Assembly: GCA_018857735.1 (NCBI GenBank)
Contig: JABMCL010000934.1
Span: forward strand, 144,001-208,000
Length of the DNA: 64,000 bases
Origin: Alviniconcha marisindica
Lineage: Eukaryota; Mollusca; Gastropoda; Provannidae
Direction: 5' to 3'
The notes below the pieces were generated by a model. The model was not told the DNA's origin. It searched no databases and worked only from the letters and a program-made list of their open reading frames with translations. This document shows positions 13,577-27,000 of the stretch, one piece after another. Position 1 is the stretch's first letter. The number at the start of each line of letters is the position of its first letter. Both the position numbers and the translations under genes were made by a program.

Positions 13577-16500
13577 TGTGTGTGTGCTTGCGTGCATGCA
13601 TGCACATGCATGTGTGTGTGCTCCTTCTTCTTTTAATGACCATCTGCCAATAAATCAACCATTCCTTTAATGACCATCAGCCAATGAATCAACCATTCCA
13701 TCTTATCTTTTAGCATTTTTAACACTGTCACAAACACCAAGTGAAACACACCTTATCTTTTAGTGTTTTTAACACTGTCACAAATACCAAGTGAAACACA
13801 CCTTATCTTTTAGCGTTTTTAACTCCTCAAGGGCATCTTTGTGTTGTGCTTTCAATGCATCCAGCTCTTGTTTGGTCCTCAACTGTACCTGTCACAGGAA
13901 GTACAACTGTAAACTGTGCTCCATGCTCATTGCACTGTCACCACACATTACAATCACCGACAGTCAACTGTACCTGTCACAGGAAGTACAACTGTAAACT
14001 GTGCTCCACGCTCATTGCACTGTCGCCACACATTACAATCACCGACAGTCAACTGTACCTGTCACAGGAAGTACAACTGTAAACTGTGCTCCACGCTCAT
14101 TGCACTGTCGCCACACATTACAATCACCGACAGTCAACTGTACCTGTCACAGGAAGTACAACTGTAAACTGTGCTCCACGCTCATTGCACTGTCGCCACA
14201 CATTACAATCACCGACAGTCAACTGTACCTGTCACAGGAAGTACAACTGTAAACTGTGCTCCACGCTCATCGCACTGTCGCCACACATTACAATCACCGA
14301 CAGTCAACTGTACCTGTCACAGGAAGTACAACTGTAAACTGTGCTCCACGCTCATCGCACTGTTGCCACACATTACAATCACCGACAGTCAACTGTACCT
14401 GTCACAGGAAGTACAACTGTAAACTGTGCTCCATGCTCATCGCACTGTCACCACACATTACAATCACCGACAGTCAACTGTACCTGTCACAGGAAGTACA
14501 ACTGTAAACTGTGCTCCACGCTCATGCACTGTCACCACACATTACAATCACCGACAGTCAACTGTACCTGTCACAGGAAGTACAACTGTAACTGTGCTCC
14601 ACGCTCATCGCACTGTCACCACACATTACAATCACCGACAGTCAACTGTACCTGTCACAGGAAGTACAACTGTAAACTGTGCTCCACGCTCATCGCACTG
14701 TCACCACACATTACAATCACCGACAGTCAACTGTACCTGTCACAGGAAGTACAACTGTAAACTGTGCTCCACGCTCATTGCACTGTCACCACACATTACA
14801 ATCACCGACAGTCAACTGTACCTGTCACAGGAAGTACAACTGTAAACTGTGCTCCACGCTCATTGCACTGTCACCACACATTACAATCACCGACAGTCAA
14901 CTGTACCTGTCACAGGAAGTACAACTGTAAACTGTGCTCCACGCTCATTGCACTGTCACCACACATTACAATCACCGACAGTCAACTGTACCTGTCACAG
15001 GAAGTACAACTGTAAACTGTGCTCCACGCTCATTACACTGTCACCACACATTACAATCACCGACAGTCAACTGTACCTGTCACAGGAAGTACAACTGTAA
15101 ACTGTGCTCCATGCTCATTGCACTGTCACCACACATTACAATCACCGACAGTCAAAATGAAACAAAATAAAAAGGTCTGTTGATGATGATGATAATGATA
15201 ATATCATGATCATCGTTATATGGATAGAAACATGTTAGACTTGATTTTTGTTAAAGTTGAAAGTTCATCATACATCATTTGCTGAGAGTATCACCAGAGA
15301 GTCGTTACATGCTGCAATTGGTGAACTCTTTTTTCAGACATTGTGGCCATGATACCACTTCCCCAATTACACATTAATTCATTTGTTCTTCCTCAAGTTT
15401 CAAATCCAGTCAGTGTGAGAAGGCTTGTGCCTGCAGCTGGGCGAGGCAGCGGCCTTACTCTTGAATTCAGATAAATGTTAATGAACCCAAGACAGTTTGA
15501 TGCACGGCTTTGGATACAGGATGAACACTGAATCTTCAACGTGGTCAATGTCTGGTACAGAGTGAGACGAAGGTGCTGGCATCAGTGTTCTTCTTGCACC
15601 AAAGGCTAAGCATTAAATAATCTTGAAATTCTGCTCAGTCCTGTTTTTTGATTATCATTTGTACCTTGAGGTACAAAATGGCTGTAGTAAGCAAACGTTC
15701 CAACTTGTTCTTGTTCTATCTCAAAATAAAACTGAAGAAAACTTAATCGGATTGCCAAACATACAATTATTGAAAATCTGCCCTGTCTGTATCTCGCTTT
15801 GTATAGTATAGTCAGAATGTGTGTGTGTGCATGCATGCATGTGTATGCACTTACAATAGTCTCTATGGACAAGATTTTTCGCTTTACAAATACTTTATTA
15901 TCTCCCCCCCCCCCCCCCCCTTGCAGATACACACAACTGTTGTGGCATATATTGTCACCGGTGACAATGAGTGACAATATGTGCCGTAAAACCCGGCATA
16001 TATTGTTGCTGGCGACAATATGTGCCATGGACATCACGATATATTGCAACTGGGGATCCAATGTGCTTACTTCTTCTGAGTCTGACTTTTCCTTCATCTT
16101 GATCATGAGTTCCATCTGCTTCATTTTCAGTTCTTTGTCCAAACTGTTGGAGCGCACCTCTTCAGATTCCTGAAATGATGCCTTTCATGATGAGCACTGT
16201 CTGCAGTGATGCCTGACATAACGAGACACACACTACAATTATGCCTCATGCCTTTCTTAATGAACACACTAGGTATGCAAATACACCTAAAATGATGCCT
16301 TCTCAATGAACACATTGCACAAGCAGTTAGGCCCAAAACTGTAAAAGCATGACTTTTATGATGAACACAGTTATGCCTGAAAAGATCACTTTCATGCTGA
16401 ACACACTACATATGTACTATATGTAGCTATGCCTGAAAAGATCACTTTCATGCTGAACACACTACATATGTACTATATGTAGCTATGCCTGAAAAGGTCA

Positions 16501-17517
16501 CTCTGATGATATCTGAAAAGGTCACTTTGATGATATCTGAAAAGGTCACTTTCATGATGAACACACTGCCTATGCAGCTATGCCTGAAATGATGACTTTC
16601 ATGATGTACACACACTGCCTATGCCGTTATGCCTAAAATGACGATTTTCATGATGAACACACTGCCTATGTAATTTTGCCTGAAATGACGACTTTCATGA
16701 TGAACACACTGCCCCTGTAGTTATGCCTGAAATGACGACTTTCATGATGAACACACAGCCCCTGTAGTTATGCCTGAAATGACGACTTTCATGATGAACA
16801 CACTGCCCCTGTAGTTATGCCTGAAATGATGACTTTCATGATAAACACACATGATGAACACACTGCCTGTGCAGTTATACCAGAAACAATACCTTTCTTG
16901 ATGAACACACTACACACGTAGTTATGCCTGAAAAGATGACTTCCATGATGAACAGACAACCTGTGCAGTTATGTCTGAAATCATGACTTTAAAGTTTCAT
17001 GATGAGCACACTTCATGTGCTGTCATGCCTGAAATGACTACTTTTATGATTGAAAAACACCCTACACATGTATGTATGCCTAAAATGATTATTTTTATGA
17101 TTGACAAACACACTACACATACATGTAGTCATGCCTAAAATGCTTATTTTTATGACTGACAAACATACTGACAAATCAGTTCAGGCAAGCAGTCACACCT
17201 GAACTGACTACTTTGGTGATAAACACACTATGTACATAAGTGTACCCCAAAAGAAGACTTTTACGATAAACACACAACAGATGTGACAGTGAGGAGCCTG
17301 ACTGTGCTGTCATGTGGGTTAAAAAAGTAAACGGATGAACACACAGTGACCTACAGCCTCCCCCAAGAAGTACACTGCAAACTGCAGGAGAGCATCCTTG
17401 GACATCTGACCCATCTCAGACAAGGTCTGCTGCCTGCCCACTACAAAGATCATGTTGAGGTTGCTTCCATCTAGGTGGAAACCACATTGAGATTCAGGGC
17501 CTCTCTCTCTCTCTCTC

Positions 17518-17562
<45 letters not shown>

Positions 17563-18501
17563 TTCTCAGCTGTTTGTCATCAGCCTATTGATGATGCTGT
17601 GGGCTAGGATCTTTCCATCAGCACAGCATACAACTACACAGTCCATTCATTATGCTGAGGATGAGGATCTTTCCATCAGCACAGCATACAACTACACAGT
17701 CCATTCAGTATGCTGAGGATGAGGATCTTTCCATCAGCACAGCATACAACTACACAGTCCATTCAGTATGCTGAGGATGAGGATCTTTCCATCAGCACAG
17801 CATACAACTACACAGTCCATTCAGTATGCTGAGGATGAGGATCTTTCCATCAGCACAGCATACAACTACACAGTCCATTCAGTATGCTGAGGATGAGGAT
17901 CTTTCCATCAGCACAGCATACAACTACACAGTCCATTCAGTATGCTGAGGATGAGGATCTTTCCATCAGCACAGCATACAACTACACCAGTCTGTTCAGG
18001 GTGATGATAATGAGGATCTTTTCATCAGCACAGCATACAACTACACCAATCTGTTCAGGGTGATGATAATGAGGATCTTTTCATCAGCACAGCATACAAC
18101 TACACCAGTCTGTTCAGGGTGATGATAATGAGGATCTTTTCATCAGCACAGCATACAAATAACTACATCAGTCTGCAGTAATGAGCCGAGGATGAGGCTC
18201 TTTCCATCAGTTCAGCATGCAGCTACATCAGCCTGTTCAGAATGATGATGATGATGATGATGATGATGATCTTTCCATCAGTTCAGCATGCAGCTACATC
18301 AGCCTGTTCAGAATAATGATGATGATGATGATCTTTCCATCAGTTCAGCATGCAGCTACATCAGCCTGTTCAAAATAATGATGATGATGATGATGATATT
18401 GATCTTTCCATCAGTTCAGCATGCAGCTACATCAGCCTGTTCAGAATGATGATCATGAGCTTGCCATCAGCACAGCATGCAGCTACATCAGCCTGTTCAG
18501 A

Positions 18502-18551
<50 letters not shown>

Positions 18552-20978
18552 CTTTCCATCAGTTCAGCATGCAGCTACATCAGCCTGTTCAGAATAATGA
18601 TGATGATGATGATATTGATCTTTCCATCAGTTCAGCATGCAGCTACATCAGCCTGTTCAGAATGATGATGATGAGCTTGCCATCAGCACAGCATGCAGCT
18701 ACATCAGCCTGTTCAGAATGATGATGATGATGATGATGATCTTTCCATCAGTTCAGCGTGCAGCTACATCAGCCTGTTCAGAATGATGATGATGATGAGC
18801 CTTCCATCAGTTCAGCATACAGTTACATCAGCCTGTTCAGAATGATGATGATAATAATGATGATGATGAGCTTTCCATCAGTTCAGCATACAGCTACATC
18901 AGCCTGTTCAGGATGATGATGATGATGATCTTTCCATCAGTTCAGCATAGTTACATCAGCCTGTTCAGAATGATGATGATGATGATCTTTCCATCAGTTC
19001 AGCATACAGTTACATCAGCCTGTTCAGAATGATGATGATGATGATCTTTCCATCAGTTCAGCATACAATTACTTCAATCTATCAGGACAGTGATGGTGAG
19101 GATCAGTTCAGCATACAGTTAAGTCAATCTATCAGGACAGTGATGATGATGATCTTTCCATCAGTTCAGCATACAGTTACATCAGCCCATTCAGGATGAT
19201 AACTGGGATCTTTCCATCAGCACAGCATACAGGTAATGGCAATCCTGACAAACATTCTCCGCCAGACTACATTAATGATGCCATCAGACCTGAGACACTT
19301 ACTCTGGATTCTCTTCTCCAAAAGTGTCTTCATAGTGGCTCACAAAACACCACATGAACATGGCAATGCATGGTCAGGTGTATCTGAATGGTTTAACAAT
19401 AAAAAACACAAATTAAACTTTACAAACAAGCAAGTATGACCAAAATGCAGTTGTACCTGGTAGGTTTTCACAATGGCTTGACAATCCCGCCTGATCATCT
19501 CTGTCTCTTCCTTAGCCTCTTTCAGCTTCACTGTCATCTTCTCCAAATTCACTTTGGTTTCCTGCATAGAAGCAAAGGATGGACTGGTAAGACAAACAAC
19601 AAAGATGTGAAATGCATGAACCAAGACAAACAACAAAGATGTGAACTGCATGAACCAAGACAAACAACAAAGATGTGCACTCCATGAACCAAGACAAACA
19701 ACAAAGATGTGAATTGCATGTACCAAGACAAATGACAAAGATGTGAACTGCATAAACCAAGACAAACAACAAAGATGTGAACTGCATGAACCAAGACAAA
19801 CAACAAAGATGTGAACGGCATGAACCAAGACAAACAACAAAGATGTGAACTGCATGAACCAAGACAAACAACAAAGATGTGAACGGCATGAACCAAGACA
19901 AACAACAAAGATGTGAACTGCATGAACCAAGACAAACAACAAAGATGTGAACGGCATGAACCAAGACAAATGACAAAAATGTGAACTGCATGAGCCAAGA
20001 CAAATGACAAAAATGTGAACTGCATGAACAAAGACAAATGGCAAAAATGTGAACAGCATGAACAAAGACAAAAACAACACAAATGTGAACCACATGAACA
20101 AAGACAATAAAGATGTGAACAGCATAACCAAAACAGCAAAGATGTGAACTGCATGAAACACAGATGTGAACCACATGAACCAGGACAAACAACAAAGATG
20201 TAAGCAGGATAAACCAGTAATCACACTACAGTGGAGAGACCATCTGAAACCACTATCCAGTATTACTTGGTCTTTATGAAAATCTCTCAAAAGGAACAAA
20301 TCACATGGAATCAAATACAAACATTTCCCTGAAAGAAATATATCACCTGTGACTGTCCAAGATACTGGGAACCACTTCTGGGGCCTGGGTACTAGTGGGG
20401 GGAAAAATCAAAAATCTAGACAAAATAGTCTTTCTGTAAAGTTTTAACAGTTCAGATAAATAGGGTACAACTTGAGGATACAACTTGAGGAAGATTTCCA
20501 CTGGTTATGCTATGGGCAATGTATTGACCAAGGGGTTTCCCACCTCATTAGTTTATGTGGTTTCCACATAGTATCATTTACTCTACTCAGGGCACTGCTC
20601 CGTCTTATCTCTGTGACTGTCTTCAACTTTGCAAACCTTCCCTTACTCTCTGCTCTGCTTCTGATACTCTCAGCCTCCAGATTCCTCACACCAGACTCCA
20701 TTGTTGGTCCCCACACCTTTTCTGTTTTCAGTCCACCTACATGGAATCCCCTTCCCCTTCCTCTCTGACAGAAACCCTCTCTGGAGTGGACTCATTCAAA
20801 AGTAACCCAATAACATTTCTTTTCCCAAAACTGTAGACCTGCCACATTTTCTGTTCCATGCTGCTGTCTTCATCCATCTCAGGTCTCTGTTTGCTGCCCA
20901 TTTCAGTCTCTATTTGCTGCCTATTTTAAGCTGTGGAAATTAAGCTGTGTATGGTCAGAATGCTCATGTGTGCAGGTG

Positions 20979-21063
<85 letters not shown>

Positions 21064-21119
21064 ATGCATGCGTACATGTGTGCAAGTGTGTGTGCATGCA
21101 TGCATGCAAGCATGAGTGT

Positions 21120-21173
<54 letters not shown>

Positions 21174-23994
21174 GCACTTTGAACAGTCTCTATGGACAAG
21201 ATTTTGCACTTTACAAATACTTTAATTAATATTATTACTCATTAATAACAAAGATAATTAATGAGATTAAGCATGTGTTTTTGTTTGCAGCAACCAAGGA
21301 CTGTTTAATAATAATTGTGGTCATTTCTATAGCACAGTATCTCACAAGGGTGAGCACACTGTGCTTTACAATATCAACAAAAATGTATACATCAAACCAC
21401 TAAAATAATACACATTGTATTTATTGTATTCCTCACACACCACACCCACGTGTATGCACACACATATGGGCACACAGAAGGAATGTAATAGGGATGGGAG
21501 GGCAGAGTGGAGAGCAAAGGAAAGACAACAGAACCGGAAATCACTCGTTGTGGTATTGTTTTAAAGGCGAAATATTAACACAGTTTTGAAGACATAGGCA
21601 GACTGAATGTAATGGATGTTGGAAGAGAGAGATTTCCATCGCTTTGGAGCACAGTTTAAAAAAAAGTGTTGGCCAAACATTTCCGTTTCAATGTGGGGGA
21701 AGCACATTATTTGTGTGTTTGCAGAAGATTGAAGATGCCTGGAAGGGCACAGAAGATTGAAGATGCCTGGAAGGGCACAGAAGACTGAAGATGCCTGGAA
21801 GGGCACAGAAGATTGAAGATGCCTGGAAGGGCACAGGCATCTTCAATCTTCTGCAAACACACAAATAATGTGCTTCCCCCACACTGAAACAGAAATGTTT
21901 GGCCAACACTTTTTTTTAAACTGTGGGCAAACGGTTATGTATGTTATTCTGCAGGCAAGCTGAGTTATATATATGTTATTCTGTGGGCAAGCAAGGTTAT
22001 ATGGTATTCTGCAGGCAAGCTGGGTTATGTGTTAATCTGTAGGCAAGCAGAGTTATATATGTTATTCTGTGGGCAAGCAGGGTTATGTATATTATTCTGT
22101 GGGCAAGCAGGGTTATATATGTTATTCTGTGGGCAAGCAGGGTTATGTATATTATTCTGTGGGCAAGCAGAGTTATATGTTATTCTGTGGGCAAGCAGGG
22201 TTATACATGTTATTCTGTGGGCAAGCAGTTATTTATGTTATTCTGTGGGCAAACAGGGTTATATATGTTATTCTGTGGGCAAGCAGGGATATATGTTATT
22301 CTGAGGGCAAGCAGGGTTACATGTTATTCTGTGGGCAAGCAGGGTTATACATGTTATTCTGTGGGCAAGCAGGGTTATATATGTTATTCTGTGGGCAAGC
22401 AGGGTTATATATGTTATTCTGTGGGCAAGCAGGGTTATATGTTATTCAGTGGGCAAGCAGGGTTATATATGTTATTCTGTGGGCAAGCAGGGTTATATGT
22501 TATTCAGTGGGCAAGCAGGCTTATATGTTATTCTGTGGGCAAGCAGGGTTATACATGTTATTCTGTGGGTCCACACTGAAAGGCCCTTCTTAACACAGTT
22601 TTGTCGACTTGACAATGTGCCACTTTGCAATGGATGTCTTTGGTCATTTCGGTTTTCAATATGAAAACAGTGTGCTATCAACACCCAAATCTTCACAAGG
22701 TCATTTGCCTTAAAAGCACATCCCTTCTTTAGTTTCCATTCTTGCAATCGTGATCAGATGTGTCCCATGGCATCCTTATGCTCTAACTTGGCAGTAAATA
22801 TTTTAACAGTCTTATCCTTAGTGGTGGCACTTTCTTCTTCCACCGTCCACTAGAGCAGCCTGTAGTAAACAATGGCCAGCAACCATGTCATGGCTGATGA
22901 ACTGACCAGCCAATCAGCAGTCAGCTTCAGCCACAGCATCAAACTGACTAGCCAATCAGCGGTCAGCTTCCGCCACAGCATCAAACCAATTAGCCAATCA
23001 GCAGTCAACTTCAGCCACAGCATCAAACTGACTAGCCAATCAGTGGTCAGCTTCCGCCACAGCATCAAACCAATTAGCCAATCAGCAGTCAACTTCAGCC
23101 ACAGCATCAAACTGACTAGCCAATCAGCGGTCAACTTCAGCCACATCATCAAACCAACTAGCCAATCACATGTCCGCTTCAGCCACAGCATCAAACCAAC
23201 TAGCCAATCACATGTCAGCTTCAGCTACAGCATCAAACCAACTAACCAATCACACGTCAGCTTCAGCTACAGCATCAAACCAACTAGCCAATCACATGTC
23301 AGCTTCAGCTACAGCATCAAACCAACTAACCAATCACATGTCAGCTTCAGCTACAGCATCAAACCAACTAACCAATCACATGTCAGCTTCAGCTACAGCA
23401 TCAAACCAACTAACCAATCACATGTCAGCTTCAGCTACAGCATCAAACCAACTAACCAATCACATGTCAGCTTCAGCTACAGCATCAAACCAACTAACCA
23501 ATCACATGTCAGCTTCAGCTACAGCATCAAACCAACTAGCCAATCACACGTCAGCTTCAGCTACAGCATCAAACCAACTAACCAATCACATGTCAGCTTC
23601 AGCTACAGCATCAAACCAACTAACCAATCACATGTCAGCTTCAGCCACAGCATCAAACCAACTACAATCAGTGGTCCACTCCAAACACATCACCAATGTG
23701 CTGGAAGACTTTGTTCAAATGACTTGCAAAGTATTTCGAAGAAAAAAACAACCTTTGCAATGTCTTGACAATGTCTTCTTTGTGTGGTCAAAGGTACTTC
23801 ACAAAGCGATTCTGATAGATAATTATTAAGAACAGCCTTAAACAGCAGAAAGACGATTTGGAAAACACCAAGCAGAAACTAGTATGGTAGAATTCCATGG
23901 AGAAAAAAAGGCAAAAAGATACTCCACAACACTGGACAAGGCTAACATCCTGAATGACCACTACCACCTGGTGTTCACAACGGGACAAGCACAC

Positions 23995-24025
<31 letters not shown>

Positions 24026-27000
24026 ATAGGAACACCAAGTAACACCTTCAATCATTTAACTGTGATTCAGGTTCAGAGGCCAGCAAAATATGTTTCCTTT
24101 GACACAGAGAATTTTGCTGCAAGTGCATCACAATGTCCTTACTCTCATTATTATTTTGTACCCACTTTGTGCGCTTCCAGCTCTGCTTTCAGCTTGTTCT
24201 GGAACCACTTGATCCTGTAGTCTGTTGAGGACATGTCTTCCCTCATTTTCTGCATCTCCTTCTGCAGGGCACCCATCTCACCAGTCTGTAAAACATGTCA
24301 TACATTAATGACTGTCCCCCCCACTTCCTTCCTGTGCATCACCATACCAAGTTTGACTACAAAAGGTTTAACCATTAAAATATTATCCCAACAAACATTT
24401 AATCAAGTTTTGAATCTATGCTGTGACCTAGACTTTAAATACTGCAATCCAATCAATTCAAAAGACTTTGGTTGCGAAATGATCAGCAATTTAGAAGATA
24501 TAAGAGAAAGAGTCATATTTTGATATGAGCCTTCACTGTGACCATGACCTGAAGGTATCAACACTATTTTTGTGTACAACATTCTGGCTTATGATGATGC
24601 ATCATCACACAAAGTATAGTTACAAAAGATTTTGCAGTTACCAATATGCAACTGCCAGCAGAATGAGTTCAACAGAAACGCTGCCAATTATGAAAGATCA
24701 ACAATTTTGCAAAGCGAGCACAGCACACATCATTTGAACCTTGAACTCTACCTTGATTTCTAGCGCAGTAACAGCTTTGTGTTTCTCTGCCAAGGCAGCT
24801 CTCAACTTGTTGCTGATAAACTCTTTCTCTTTCAGCAAGTCCCGCATTCTACACTCCAGTTTGTCTGCAGCACACTTGGCCTCAATATTTTTGGTTTCTG
24901 CTTGGGCAAACTTTACCACCATCGAATCTTTCTCACGACAGCTTTCTTCGTAGAGTTTGGTTATCTGTGAAGACAAAAAACTGAAACTGTACTGCGCATC
25001 AAAACAAATCAATGCAATCTGTCATTTCAGACTGCCAGGTACTGACCTGATTCATGTGATCATTCACAGACAGCATGGTGGCAGTGGTACCTGATCCATG
25101 TGAGCATTCACAGACAGCATGGTGGCAGCGGTACCTGATCCATGTGATCATTCACAGACAGCATGGTGGCAGCGGTACCTGATCTATGTGATCATTCACA
25201 GACAGCATGGTGGCAGTGGTACCTGATTCATGTGATCATTCACAGACAGCATGGTGGCAGTGGTACCTGATCCATGTGATCATTCACAGACAGCATGATG
25301 GCAGTGGTACTAACCTGATTCATGTGATCATTCACAGACAGCATGGTGGCAGTGGTACCTGATTTAAGTGATCATTCACAGACAGCATGGTGGCAGTGGT
25401 ACCTGATCCATGTGATCATTCACAGACAGCATGATGGCAGTGGTACTAACCTGATTCATGTGATCATTCACACACAGCATGGTGGCAGCGGTACCTGATC
25501 CATGTGATCTTTCACAGACAGCATGGTGGCAGTGGTACCTGATCCATGTGATCATTCAGAGAGCATGGTGGCAGCGGTACCTGATCCATGTGATCATTCA
25601 CAGACAGCATGGTGGCAGCGGTACCTGATCCATGTGATCATTCAGACAGCATGGTGGCAGCGGTACCTGATTCATGTGATCATTCACAGACAGCATGGTG
25701 GCAGCGGTACTAACCTGATTCATGTGATCATTCACACACAGCATGGTGGCAGCGGTACCTGATTCATGTGATCATTCACAGACAGCATGGTGGCAGTGGT
25801 ACTGACCTGATTCATGTGATCATTCACAGACAGATGATGTCTCCCATCTCTGTAAATAGGCGCTATTCATATGATGATTCCTTTTATATAGCGCTATTCT
25901 CCCCTCTCGAGCAGACTCGCTGTGCTCACATGTGATTCTACATGAGTGACTAGCTTTTTATAGCGCGTTTTTGAATATCCACCGAAGTGGTGTACTTAAA
26001 GCGCTGGCATGGCTGGTGCCACATGAAATTGCTGCTGTCTCTGTGCAAGTTCTGTGCACACCATGCAACCATGCACCATGTCACTTCATGCAAAGCCACA
26101 TACGTAAGGTGCATGCGTGTTTAGCTGTAACCTGCCTCTTGCACTTTTGGCAGAATGACTGGGATCTTTTACGTGCTACTGTGGTAACACAGGGGTGGAA
26201 TGGATACCGAAATAAGAGTCAGCACAGAAAGTTGACCCTGGAGAAGAAAATTATCCCACCGCTCCCGCAGGGATTTGAACCTGCGACCATTCAATCAACA
26301 GTCTGATGCTCTAACCACTGAGCTATCCTGCTCCCCGCTAGTATGGAATGGTACTAACCTGATCTGCTGTCTTTGACCTCTGCAAACAGGCACTATTCAT
26401 GTAGAATGGTACTAACCTGATCTGCTGTCTTCAATCTCTGCAAATAGGCACTATTTATATGGAAGGGTAATATTACTAATAACCTGACCAATGCAGTCTT
26501 TGATCTCTGCAAATAGGCACTATTCATATGGAATGGTACTATTACTAATAACCTGGTCATTGCAGTCTTCCATCTCTGCAAATAGGCACTATTCCTATGG
26601 AACAGGACTAACATGATCTGCTGTTTTCCATCTCTGCAAATGGGCACTATTCCTATGGAACAGTACTGACATGATCTACTGTCTTCCATCTCTGCAAATA
26701 GGCACTATTCCTATGAAACAGTACTAACGTGATCTGCTGTTTTCCATCTCTGCAAACAGGCACTATTCGTATGGAACAGCACTGACATGATCTACTGTCT
26801 TCCATCTCTGCAAAAGGCACTATTCTATGGAACAGACTGACATGATCTCTGTCTTCCATTCTGCAAAAGGCACTATTCTATGGAACAGTACTGACATGAT
26901 CTGCTGTCTTCCATCTCTGCAAACAGGCACTATTCGTATGGAACAGTACTGACATGATCTGCTGTCTTCAATCTCTGCAAACAGGCACTATTCGTATGGA

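Noticed and set aside
13879..15153. CRISPR-like direct repeats
   Set aside because: Units are contiguous 85-bp tandem copies without variable spacers, in an animal intron, and begin inside an exon.
22872..23829. 298-codon and 219-codon frames with SHVSFSYSIKPTNQ-type repeats
   Set aside because: 42-bp CCAAT-box array inside intron 6 on the opposite strand to the gene; no splice or start context.
26270..26337. tRNA gene
   Set aside because: Box A and box B are present, but the sequence continues into a shared SINE body, recurs at 48.9 and 30.4 kb, and the cloverleaf is degenerate.
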